The translations under genes and the position numbers were made by a program. 64,000 nt of DNA, from NCBI GenBank assembly GCA_040779345.1, contig JBFONU010000003.1, positions 248,001 to 312,000 of the forward strand, written 5' to 3'. Positions 1-8,841 of the stretch are shown here, piece after piece (the stretch's first letter is position 1; the number at the start of each line of letters is the position of its first letter). Source of the stretch: Thalassotalea_H sp040779345 (lineage in GTDB: Bacteria; Pseudomonadota; Gammaproteobacteria; Enterobacterales; Alteromonadaceae). A model generated the notes under the pieces. It saw nothing but the letters and a program-made list of their open reading frames with translations, was not told the origin of the DNA and did no database searches.

Positions 1-121
1 TAATCGCGGTTCATCTTTGCAAGTAGGTAATATCAACACTGAACTGTATAGGTATCATTATTAGAATATTGAGTATGTTTTAAAACGCATATAATAGATA
101 GACTTTCCCCATCGTCAGTTA

Positions 122-739
122 ATGAGCAATATAATGGAATTTATCGCACTTATCTTATTTGTATTTTCAACATCAGGAACACCAGGTCCAAACAATATTA
201 TGATCCTCACCTCTGGAGTTAATCATGGTATTCGTCATAGTTTACCGCACGTTTTAGGCGTAAACATTGGCTTTCCCGTCATGATCATTGCCGTAGGGTT
301 AGGTATTATGACATTATTTAAACAGCTACCTATTCTTCATCAAATCATACAAGTCATTGGTATTCTTTATTTAACTTACCTAGCATTTAAAATTGCGACA
401 ATGCCGGTAAATAATAATATAAAGAATGATAAAAAGCCGATAAGCTTTTTCCAAGCAGCGGCATTTCAATGGGTTAACCCGAAAGCTTGGGTAATGTCAG
501 TCAGTGCGATTGTCGCCTTTTCAACACCTAATTCAAATGTCATAGAACAAGTGCTGATTATTGCCGGTTTTTATTTCACCTTCGGCTTACCCTGCTCATT
601 TGCTTGGTTATTTATTGGCAAATGGCTGCAAAATATTCTCACGCATCAAACCTACGTAAAACGATTTAACCTCATTATGGCTGTTGTATTACTGAGTTCA
701 TTATTACCTATGCTTAAAGAGATTTTAGCTATGTTATAA
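122..739 (+). CDS. LysE/RhtB family amino-acid exporter
   Basis: A 205-residue, very hydrophobic inner-membrane protein, the usual length for LysE/RhtB translocators. Near residues 18-24 it carries the family signature GTPGPNN, followed by a long hydrophobic helix, and the motif WVNPKAW lies near residue 120. Family members export amino acids or homoserine-lactone-like molecules using the proton gradient; the substrate here cannot be read from sequence. No convincing ribosome binding site precedes the ATG at 122, and the ATG at 134 is an alternative start. Its stop overlaps the end of the convergent glucokinase gene by 6 bp, so there is no room for a terminator between them. Confidence 0.85.
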   Translation: MSNIMEFIALILFVFSTSGTPGPNNIMILTSGVNHGIRHSLPHVLGVNIGFPVMIIAVGLGIMTLFKQLPILHQIIQVIGILYLTYLAFKIATMPVNNNIKNDKKPISFFQAAAFQWVNPKAWVMSVSAIVAFSTPNSNVIEQVLIIAGFYFTFGLPCSFAWLFIGKWLQNILTHQTYVKRFNLIMAVVLLSSLLPMLKEILAML

Positions 740-1729
740 TTGCTGATTTAAATGCACCGCAGCTCCTAATAATCCGGGCTGCGGCTCTGTAATGACAAAA
801 GTGGCAGTAGCTTTTGAAATACCGGATAACCGACCTTTCGCTTCAAACCTATCTCTAAATTCACTCTTTTTAATAAACTCTATAAAACGAGGCACTATGC
901 CTCCGGCAATATAAACGCCCCCTAAGCTACTATTGATCAATGCTAAATTGCCAGCAAAACTGCCGAGTATTTTACAAAACTGCAATAAAGCCGCTTTGCA
1001 CATACCACATTGACTTGTGATGGCGCGTTCACTAATGTCTGCCGCTGTTAACTGAGTATCATAATTTTTATCATCACCTAAGGTATTTATGAGTCCCTGA
1101 TAAATTTGTACTAAGCCATAGCCTGATAAAAACTGCTCATAAGACACTCTTTTTTTCTGTATTGATAAATAACGTAATAACTCAATGTCAATTTCATCTA
1201 CAGGGGCGAAATCAATATGCCCTCCTTCACTATTAACACAGTGCCAATGAATGTTGTCATTAGCATTCATTGGAATTAATGTCGCTACGCCTAAGCCTGT
1301 CCCCGGGCCACAGACAACAATAGACTTGTCATTAGCCACATCTCCACAACCAATTTTTACCTTTTGATTGGCTGTTAAATAGGGGATTGACAGCGCTATG
1401 GCAGTGTAATCATTAATAAAGACCAAGCTTTCAAGCGACAAGGCTTTTTTGAGGGCTTTTTGTGAAAACTGCCAAGGTAAGTTAGTCATCGCAATATGAT
1501 CATTATCCGTTGGACATGCGATCGCTAAGCAAGCATGTATTTCCCCGTCATTTAGCTGATATGAATTTATGTATTCAAGTAGAACCTCAGACAAGCTGGA
1601 AAAGTTCTCGCAACGATAAGTGCTAACATTAAAGAGCTTTCTTGCTTTATCCGTTTGGGCAATGCGAATATTAGTTCCGCCAATATCCGCAACCAAATAC
1701 ACTTGTGATCTTTCATCCTGCATATTCAT
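734..1729 (-). CDS. glk: Glucokinase
   Basis: Phosphorylates glucose with ATP to glucose-6-phosphate in the cytoplasm (EC 2.7.1.2). From the ATG at 1729 the protein has 331 residues, typical of the proteobacterial glucokinase family. It shows the phosphate-binding motif DIGGTN at residues 15-20, then FINDYTA, GPGTGLG, EGGHIDF and a late IAGGIVP. The frame stays open up to 1852, but the 1729 start is preferred because it sits 7 bp after the stop of the GH3 gene with a TAAGG ribosome site, whereas the longer version would overlap that gene by over 100 bp. As last gene of the beta-glucan operon it takes the glucose released by the GH3 enzyme into glycolysis. Confidence 0.92.
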   Translation of the reverse strand: MNMQDERSQVYLVADIGGTNIRIAQTDKARKLFNVSTYRCENFSSLSEVLLEYINSYQLNDGEIHACLAIACPTDNDHIAMTNLPWQFSQKALKKALSLESLVFINDYTAIALSIPYLTANQKVKIGCGDVANDKSIVVCGPGTGLGVATLIPMNANDNIHWHCVNSEGGHIDFAPVDEIDIELLRYLSIQKKRVSYEQFLSGYGLVQIYQGLINTLGDDKNYDTQLTAADISERAITSQCGMCKAALLQFCKILGSFAGNLALINSSLGGVYIAGGIVPRFIEFIKKSEFRDRFEAKGRLSGISKATATFVITEPQPGLLGAAVHLNQQL

Positions 1730-1736
1730 ATTTACC

Positions 1737-4304
1737 TTACTGACATTGAATGCTAGCGCTTTCAGCGACATTTGCTTCAAAGTGAATATTACTGATCGAC
1801 AGAGCAAGTTTTCCTTTGCTATGTAACGCAAATGGCACAACCACTTTGTCAAACTTCATCCCTTGTTTTGCAAAGCAATTCAAGTCTACTGATAAGTCAC
1901 TCCACTGGCTTTGTGGTAACTTATTAAGTGCCTGAGTAATATTGACATTTGCACGACAACTTCCCGGCTGATCCGTTAAACTTTCACAGTTCATTGATAA
2001 CATAACGGGTGAGTTAATCGGTTCATCTCTTTTGATTGTGATCACTAATGCTGACTGGCTTTCTTGCTCTCCTGAAAGGTCTTCTCGAAAACCATTTGCA
2101 CTGATCACGTTAATACCTGCGTTGCTCATACCCGCAAATGTTAGTTTGAACGCATCCTCTTGAATAATTTTATCAATAGTTCGATACGTTATCCCCTGTA
2201 AAGCTAACGCACTTGAATTAACGACCGCTTCTTGCTCATTTGAGGTCAATTTCATTTGCCAAGGCTTTTGCACCTTACCGTTAAAGACTTGCTTCGCTAT
2301 CGCTAAATTTTCAGTCAGGTTATACACCTCTGATAAATTATTAGGCAAGGTTGACGTTTCACCATATTTCAAGCCAAAGCCATAAGGTAATAATGGCTGA
2401 TAAGGGTTGTCAAAACGATTCACAATTTGCTCAGGGGTTTTCGGCCATGAAAAAGACAGCTTGCCATGAAAGTCATGCTGTATTGCTCCTTCTTTATCAC
2501 TTAGTAATACATCCGCAACCGCACTCCCCTCGGAGCCTGGCAACCAAGCGGCAACAAAAGCATCACTGGCATTGAATTCTGCATTAACCCACATAGGACG
2601 ACCACTGATAAAAACAGAGACGATAGGAATATTTTGCGCTTTTAGTTTTTTCAGTAAAGCTAAATCCTTTTTACTGCCTCGCTGGTACACTAAGTTTTCG
2701 CGATCACCATGTCCTTCGGCATAAGGCTCTTCACCATAAACGACAACGGCAACGTCTGGTGTTTGACTAAAAGAGCCATCGGGGCTTAACTCTACATGAC
2801 CACCGGCCTTTGTAACTTGGCTGACAAAACCATCATAAATTGAACTTCCGCCAGGAAAGTCACTGTTTTGGTTATTCGTGCCCTGCCAAGTAATTGTCCA
2901 ACCACCCGATTGTTTACCAATATTATCAGCGGCATCACCAGCGAGTAATATGTTCATCTTGGGTGATAATGGCAAAATGTTTTGATTATTTTTCAATAAA
3001 ACCAACGACTCTCTTACCGCTTGTTTGGCAATATCTCTATGTGTCTTATGACCAATTAACGCTGTTTTCCCTGAGAATTTTCGATTTGCTGGACTGGGCT
3101 TTTCAAATAACCCCGCTCTAAATTTAACCCGTAAAATTCGCGTAACTGCATCATCAATTCGCGATAAAGCAATTTCTCCGCGCTCAACTTGGGCAATGGT
3201 ATTTTTCAATAACGGTTTCCAAGCATCGGTGGGCACCATGAAAATATCTAAGCCGGCATTAATCGCTTGTGGGCAGTTGTCATTACTACAACCAGCAATT
3301 TGTCCATGACCATTCCAATCGCCAACCACAAAACCGTCAAAGCCCATTTTGTTTTTGAGTACCTCGGTCAATAAGTAATGACTTCCATGAATTTTTTCAC
3401 CGTGCCAACTATTAAATGATGCCATTACTGACTGTGCACCGGCAGTTAACCCGCCGACATAACCTTGCGCATGAATTTTATATAACATTTCTTCTGACGC
3501 AATATTATTACCTTGGTCATCACCCGCCACGGTGCCACCATCACCGATAAAATGCTTGACGGTACTTATCACTCTGTCGTCACCTAAGAAGTCATCTTTG
3601 GCATGTCCCTGCAAACCATGAACAACCGCTGAGGCAAAAGATTTAACAATTTCAGGATCTTCAGAATAGCCTTCATACGCTCTGCCCCAACGATCATCTC
3701 TAACCGTTGCAACTGTCGGTGCAAAAACCCAATCAATGCCTGTCGTCATGACTTCTGTAGCGGTGGCTCTCGCTATTTTTTCTATCAATTGTGGATTATT
3801 TGTCGCGCCTAAACCAATATTATGAGGAAATAAAGTAGCTCCAATAACATTGTTATGACCATGAACAGCGTCCGTTCCCCACATTGTTGGAATTGTGCTG
3901 CCATCTAAAGAGTCATCAATTGACGCCTGATACATATTTTCGGCTAAGGTGATCCAGTCTTGAGGGGTTGAATGCTTATTATCATTTGGAAAAGCACCAC
4001 CACCATTAAGGTATGATCCAAAACCATATTTTCGCATATCCTCAACGGTGATATCGCGTATTTCAGGTTGGATCATTTGTGCCACTTTCTGCGCTAATGT
4101 CATGGATGACAACAAGCGTTTCACTTTCTTTTCTATAGCATCTTCTTGCGTTACTTCTGATGATATTTTTGGCCATATAGCTATATTTTCAGAAGGTTTA
4201 GCATCGATGGTATCTTTTGTTACTTGGCTGTTTGGTTCAACGGAACAAGCGGTGAAAAATGATAATGTCAGCCCCGTAATGAAGTATTGTTTGAGCAATT
4301 TCAT
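1737..4304 (-). CDS. GH3 exo-beta-glucosidase lipoprotein (ExoP-like)
   Basis: An 855-residue glycoside hydrolase family 3 enzyme that should release glucose from beta-glucan oligosaccharides. The N-terminus has a lipoprotein signal with lipobox FTAC near residue 20. The TIM-barrel domain shows VRDDRWGR, KHFIGDGGT and the nucleophile region VVGDWNGH (Asp near residue 327); the second domain includes YGEEPYAEGHGDREN and a Glu in LPGSEGSA. About 170 extra C-terminal residues form a beta-rich module like the one in Pseudoalteromonas ExoP-type exo-beta-glucanases (recalled, not searched). The start overlaps the MFS stop as ATGA, with GGAGGAG upstream, so translation is coupled. Linkage preference (1,3 or 1,4) is inferred from the GH16 neighbour. 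Confidence 0.88.
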   Translation of the reverse strand: MKLLKQYFITGLTLSFFTACSVEPNSQVTKDTIDAKPSENIAIWPKISSEVTQEDAIEKKVKRLLSSMTLAQKVAQMIQPEIRDITVEDMRKYGFGSYLNGGGAFPNDNKHSTPQDWITLAENMYQASIDDSLDGSTIPTMWGTDAVHGHNNVIGATLFPHNIGLGATNNPQLIEKIARATATEVMTTGIDWVFAPTVATVRDDRWGRAYEGYSEDPEIVKSFASAVVHGLQGHAKDDFLGDDRVISTVKHFIGDGGTVAGDDQGNNIASEEMLYKIHAQGYVGGLTAGAQSVMASFNSWHGEKIHGSHYLLTEVLKNKMGFDGFVVGDWNGHGQIAGCSNDNCPQAINAGLDIFMVPTDAWKPLLKNTIAQVERGEIALSRIDDAVTRILRVKFRAGLFEKPSPANRKFSGKTALIGHKTHRDIAKQAVRESLVLLKNNQNILPLSPKMNILLAGDAADNIGKQSGGWTITWQGTNNQNSDFPGGSSIYDGFVSQVTKAGGHVELSPDGSFSQTPDVAVVVYGEEPYAEGHGDRENLVYQRGSKKDLALLKKLKAQNIPIVSVFISGRPMWVNAEFNASDAFVAAWLPGSEGSAVADVLLSDKEGAIQHDFHGKLSFSWPKTPEQIVNRFDNPYQPLLPYGFGLKYGETSTLPNNLSEVYNLTENLAIAKQVFNGKVQKPWQMKLTSNEQEAVVNSSALALQGITYRTIDKIIQEDAFKLTFAGMSNAGINVISANGFREDLSGEQESQSALVITIKRDEPINSPVMLSMNCESLTDQPGSCRANVNITQALNKLPQSQWSDLSVDLNCFAKQGMKFDKVVVPFALHSKGKLALSISNIHFEANVAESASIQCQ

Positions 4305-5569
4305 GACAGCTCCTCCACTTTTACCTCTGTTACCGGTTTAGAGCCTTTCAAGCCATAATAACCAATATAGATATAACAAACAGCGGGTAAGATAAATGAC
4401 AGCTGAACACTCAACACATCGGCTAATAAGCCTTGAAGCACCGGTATAATCGCGCCTCCAACAATAGCTAGACACAGGATGCCAGCCCCTTGACTGGTAT
4501 GTTTTCCTAAGCCATTTATCGCTAAGCTAAAAATTGTAGGGAACATTATTGAGTTACACAGGCCCACAAGTAAGATTGACCACATAGCAAGACTACCAGA
4601 GCCTAAAATAGCCAAAGTCAGCAGAATGACGCTACATAACGCATTAAAACCCAAGGTTTTACCTGCATCCACTTTTTGCATAACCGCAGCGCCAATAAAG
4701 CGCCCGACCATAGCTCCTCCCCAATAGTAGGTAAGGTATTTGGCCGCTTCAACTTCTTCTAAGCCTGCGATATCAGCTTCACCAAAAAAATTAACTAAAA
4801 AGCTACCAATAGACACTTCTGCGCCAACATAAACAAAAATACCAACAGCCCCCAAGACTAAATGACGATATTGCCACGCTGAACCTTCAACGTTTTCATC
4901 TTCGCCTACTTCAGCACTAGCTATATGAGGTAATTTTAAAAAAGCAAAAATAGCGGCAAGGCCTAATAATGCGGCCATCAGTCCTAAATAAGGGAGCTGT
5001 ACTGATTCAGCTGATGTTGATGACATAACATCAGTCGCTTCATTTAAAATCAGTAATGCGCCAAAATACGGTGCAATAGTGGTTCCTAAAGAATTAAACG
5101 CTTGCGTCATGGTGAGTCTTGAAGAAGCCGTTTCTTTACTACCCAGTAAGGTGACATAAGGATTAGCAGATACTTGTAGTACCGTAATACCACTGGCTAA
5201 AACAAATAAGGCAAAAAGGAACACTGGGTAGCTATGTAAAGACGCTGCAGGATAGAACATCAAACAACCTAAAGCCGCAATCATTAAACCAATAACAATA
5301 CCTTTTTGGTAGCCCATTTTTTTAACCAGCTTTCCTGCAGGCAAAGACACAAGAAAATAGGCGCCAAAAAAGCAAAACTGCACCAGCATTGATTGCGCAT
5401 AACTTAACTCAAAAATGCCTTTTAAATGAGGAATTAGGATGTCATTTAAGCAGGTAATAAAGCCCCACATAAAAAACAATGACGTTAGAGAAAATAAAGC
5501 AAAACCATTGGCATTATGACTTGCCTTGCCACTTGTGGCTTCTTCTATAGTGAACGATGATCCAGCCAT
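4301..5569 (-). CDS. MFS sugar permease, FucP/GluP type (probable glucose importer)
   Basis: A major facilitator of about 422 residues with around 12 hydrophobic segments. The N-terminal helix FFMWGFITCLNDILIPHLK is the hallmark of the fucose/glucose-galactose/GlcNAc proton symporter group. The frame can be extended to a TTG at 5605, but the ATG at 5569 has AGGAA eight bases upstream and gives the normal N-terminus. It sits between the TonB-dependent receptor and the GH3 gene, overlapping the latter by 4 bp, with glucokinase two genes on. The inferred role is glucose entry across the inner membrane after periplasmic hydrolysis; galactose or disaccharide transport cannot be excluded. Confidence 0.87.
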   Translation of the reverse strand: MAGSSFTIEEATSGKASHNANGFALFSLTSLFFMWGFITCLNDILIPHLKGIFELSYAQSMLVQFCFFGAYFLVSLPAGKLVKKMGYQKGIVIGLMIAALGCLMFYPAASLHSYPVFLFALFVLASGITVLQVSANPYVTLLGSKETASSRLTMTQAFNSLGTTIAPYFGALLILNEATDVMSSTSAESVQLPYLGLMAALLGLAAIFAFLKLPHIASAEVGEDENVEGSAWQYRHLVLGAVGIFVYVGAEVSIGSFLVNFFGEADIAGLEEVEAAKYLTYYWGGAMVGRFIGAAVMQKVDAGKTLGFNALCSVILLTLAILGSGSLAMWSILLVGLCNSIMFPTIFSLAINGLGKHTSQGAGILCLAIVGGAIIPVLQGLLADVLSVQLSFILPAVCYIYIGYYGLKGSKPVTEVKVEELS

Positions 5570-5704
5570 CAGATAAGTTCCTATGATTACGATTAACGAG
5601 TACAACAGCTAACAGCAAATGTTGTACTCGTTAATTTAACGGATGATAGTTGTGGCGCTCATCGCTACTGAGCGCCATTAATTAAGGTCGATTATTTAGG
5701 GCGG

Positions 5705-8686
5705 TTATTTGAAGCTATAACGAACACCTAAAGTGTATCTTGAACCATATTGATTCGCTGAAAGAAACTGAGCTTCATAGCGTCCAAAGGACTCCTCGGT
5801 TTCATTATTCAAATTTAGGCCTTCAAAAAATACGGTGAAGTTTTCATCAACATCATAATTAACACTCATATCCACCTGACCAAAGGCTTTCGCAAATTGA
5901 GGTGGATTATCTGACGAGCCCTGGCTTTGACCAACACCAATAAGGTATTCATCACGCCAAGCATAAGTAAACTTAACCGATAAACCGTCTTTTTCATAAA
6001 AGGCTTGTAAATTAGCTGAGTCACTTAAGCCTGTTAATGGCGTTTGCGGAGCTAAGTCAGCGACATTATCGACTTTAGTGATGTCATCAACATCAAATTT
6101 AACATCGCCATCGACAAACGTGGCATTAGCACCAAACCCGAAACCGCTATCACCAAAAAAGTGCTGAATGGCAAGCTCAATACCGTCAACCATTTTGTCT
6201 TCAGGGGTATTAAATGGACGGGTAATTTTCCATTGCATTAATGGATCGTCAGCGGCAGGTTCAATGTAACCTTGTGCATTTAAGGTGGCACCATTAAGCT
6301 GCATTTGCGCAAAAATTTCATCATTCGTTGGGGTTCCACCTAAATCGGCCACCGCTTGATTCCAGCGAGGGCCTTGATAGATTTCACGAATATCATCAAC
6401 CGATGTGGTGATCGTTTGGCTGCTGATAAAATTTTTCACATCTTTTCTAAAATATCCTACCGCGGCATAACTACCTTCTGCATAATAATATTCTAAAGAA
6501 AGGTCAAAATTGGTCGACTCATATGGCTTTAAGCTAGTATTCCCTTCTGAGCCAATTCGATTACCAACTCGCGTGCTCGCTCCTACCCAACGGCCACCAG
6601 CTAAACTTCCTAATGGCGCGCGAGCGATAGTTTTTCCCCAAGAAGCACGAGCAACAAGTTCATCGGTAAGATCAATTTTTGCATCTATCATCGGCAAGAA
6701 TACATCATGATCCCCCTCAAGCGATAAAACCGTACTATCACCCGGTTGATATTGGGTATGCCACTCAGAGCCACCTTTCCACCAGATTTCAGTCGGGATC
6801 GGCTGGAGAATATTACTCGTTACGTCAGTCTGTTCATATCTAAAGCCAAGGTTGATTTGTACAGGAAGATCAGCAACGTCAAATTCCCATAAAGACGAAA
6901 CATAAAGACTACTGGTATCTTCAGTGACTGAACCTTCGCTGTAAGATCCTTGGTCAAGATGACGTCGATAAGCCGTGGTATCAAAATAATCTTGACCGAG
7001 AACATCTTGGTTTAAATAGGCTAATGATCGAGAAACCGCCTCATCAAAATCAAAACGATAATAATATCCGGCTCCCATAGGGTTATCGCCATTTGAAAAT
7101 TGATCTAAAAACCCCTCAGTTGTATGGTACTCAAACATGCCGTCTGGAAAAGCAGCTGAATAATTTGGATTAAACAAAAAGCCACCAATTAACCCACTGT
7201 GAGCATGAGAACCACCCATGGTTTGCTCTGTGCGCGCTAGACCAAACTTTACTTCTTTTAAAGACCAATCATAAGGATTTTCCCACAAGCCATCAATTTG
7301 TAATTGGTCAATTTCGGCTTTACCTGGACTATGAATAAATTGACTAAAATGCGAATCTATTTCACTTGGCGATAATGTGGTACTGCCATTTTTCCAAAAA
7401 ATGGTCCCTTGTGGAATATCACCGGTTCTAAAATCATAATGCTTAGTCACTAACTGATCTGAGCCAAAGACTAATTGCCCTGTGCCATTAAGGCCTTTGT
7501 CTTTACCGTTATCAATTTTACTTTCAGAATTGTGATAATCCAATGACAAACTAATATCTTCAGTCACTTGCCACTGGACATTAAAACCTAATGATTTTTC
7601 ATTAACTTGTGTGGTATCTCGACTAGCCGTATAAGAGCCATCATTTCCTGACAAGTCAGCAAAAATAACAGTTCCATTTTCATCTAATTCATAAGCATTA
7701 ATACTTCCGCCATAATCATGCCATTGCCCCCAACCTATCGCGTTGGTACCTGTGGTCGCTTCACCCATGGTGTAATCTAAGGTCATAATCACACTTTCAA
7801 GTGGAGCATATTGAAAGGCGACATTGGCATTAGTACGTTCACGCTCAACATCGGCAATACCATAATTGATATCACGAGGGAAGAATGCACCTGCTGCCGC
7901 ATTAGCATCTCGGTTATCAACTACCTTGCCCGCAGCTAACTCGGGTAATTTATCATCGGCTTGATATTGCCAACCTTGGATATGAGCCGACTGTTTTTGA
8001 AAGTCACGTTGGTGATGAGAAAAAGAAAGTGCAACACCCAAGGTATCATCAGCAAAGGTATTACTATATAAACCTGATAACTCAGGTGTGACATCATCAC
8101 CCATTTCATTCGATGAGTCATAAATACCTTTTCCTGAAATGACAAACTTCTCACCTGGGCTAGCAAAAGGCTTCATCGTTACGATATTGACCGTAGCGCC
8201 TAAACCACCACTTGGGCTTTCAGCACGTGCTGTTTTTTGCACTTCTAATGCTGACACCCCATCTGATGACAAGTTTTCTAAACTGTATGAACGCGTATTA
8301 CCCGTACCAGGCATTTGACGACCGTTCAAAGTGATTAAATTAAATTCAGGACCAAAGCCACGAACGGTTATCTGGCTACCTTCACCATTTGAACGACTCA
8401 CTGAAACGCCAGTGATACGCTGTAATGATTCAGCTAAGTTTGTATCTGGAAATTTACCCATATCTTCAGCTGAAATAACATCAACAACACCAGACGCATT
8501 TCTTTTTAGCGACATTGAACGCGTTAAGCTACTCATTATGCCAGTGACTTCGATAACTTCTATCGCTGGCTCATCTTTATTTGTTGTTACCGTTTCTTGT
8601 GCATATGCCTTTGCACATACATTTGATGCCAAAATGGCTGAGATACAAACGGCTAAGTGTTTTCTAGAGAAATTTGAATGTTTCAT
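5705..8686 (-). CDS. TonB-dependent receptor of the beta-glucan locus
   Basis: A 993-residue outer-membrane receptor. A signal peptide ends near AYAQ (about residue 29), followed by the TonB box region IEVIEVTG, a plug domain (SAEDMGKFPDTNLAESLQRI, then ITVRGFG and LITLNGRQM) and a beta-barrel ending in the aromatic terminal strand LGVRYSFK. This is the long type common in carbohydrate-scavenging gammaproteobacteria. AGGG precedes the ATG by about six bases. Position between the GH16 and the MFS/GH3/glk genes suggests uptake of laminarin oligosaccharides powered by TonB-ExbBD; the ligand is inferred from context only. Confidence 0.92.
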   Translation of the reverse strand: MKHSNFSRKHLAVCISAILASNVCAKAYAQETVTTNKDEPAIEVIEVTGIMSSLTRSMSLKRNASGVVDVISAEDMGKFPDTNLAESLQRITGVSVSRSNGEGSQITVRGFGPEFNLITLNGRQMPGTGNTRSYSLENLSSDGVSALEVQKTARAESPSGGLGATVNIVTMKPFASPGEKFVISGKGIYDSSNEMGDDVTPELSGLYSNTFADDTLGVALSFSHHQRDFQKQSAHIQGWQYQADDKLPELAAGKVVDNRDANAAAGAFFPRDINYGIADVERERTNANVAFQYAPLESVIMTLDYTMGEATTGTNAIGWGQWHDYGGSINAYELDENGTVIFADLSGNDGSYTASRDTTQVNEKSLGFNVQWQVTEDISLSLDYHNSESKIDNGKDKGLNGTGQLVFGSDQLVTKHYDFRTGDIPQGTIFWKNGSTTLSPSEIDSHFSQFIHSPGKAEIDQLQIDGLWENPYDWSLKEVKFGLARTEQTMGGSHAHSGLIGGFLFNPNYSAAFPDGMFEYHTTEGFLDQFSNGDNPMGAGYYYRFDFDEAVSRSLAYLNQDVLGQDYFDTTAYRRHLDQGSYSEGSVTEDTSSLYVSSLWEFDVADLPVQINLGFRYEQTDVTSNILQPIPTEIWWKGGSEWHTQYQPGDSTVLSLEGDHDVFLPMIDAKIDLTDELVARASWGKTIARAPLGSLAGGRWVGASTRVGNRIGSEGNTSLKPYESTNFDLSLEYYYAEGSYAAVGYFRKDVKNFISSQTITTSVDDIREIYQGPRWNQAVADLGGTPTNDEIFAQMQLNGATLNAQGYIEPAADDPLMQWKITRPFNTPEDKMVDGIELAIQHFFGDSGFGFGANATFVDGDVKFDVDDITKVDNVADLAPQTPLTGLSDSANLQAFYEKDGLSVKFTYAWRDEYLIGVGQSQGSSDNPPQFAKAFGQVDMSVNYDVDENFTVFFEGLNLNNETEESFGRYEAQFLSANQYGSRYTLGVRYSFK

Positions 8687-8790
8687 AAATACCCTACATA
8701 TATTTTTTCTTTAAATTATAAAGAGATAAACTATCTTTATATCCTGTTTTACTTGCGAGTCTTACATTATCGCCACAGTAAAACGCTTAG

Positions 8791-8822
8791 CTATTACCCT
8801 AGGCTTAAGCCTAGGGTAATAG
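8791..8822 (-). terminator. Perfect 32-bp palindrome between GH16 and receptor genes
   Basis: Each arm is 16 bp, CTATTACCCTAGGCTT, with no spacer. It starts about 20 bp past the GH16 stop and ends about 105 bp before the receptor start. In minus-strand RNA it forms a strong hairpin, followed eight bases later by only a short U run (GCGUUUUA). It may be a partial terminator or a processing hairpin that sets the ratio of GH16 to downstream transcripts. Confidence 0.6.
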
Positions 8823-8841
8823 GCTTTAATCAATTAGCGAC

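Noticed and set aside
734..1852. Longer 372-residue version of glucokinase
   Set aside because: The first 41 residues overlap the GH3 gene and have no family match; a ribosome site and the usual N-terminus support the start at 1729.
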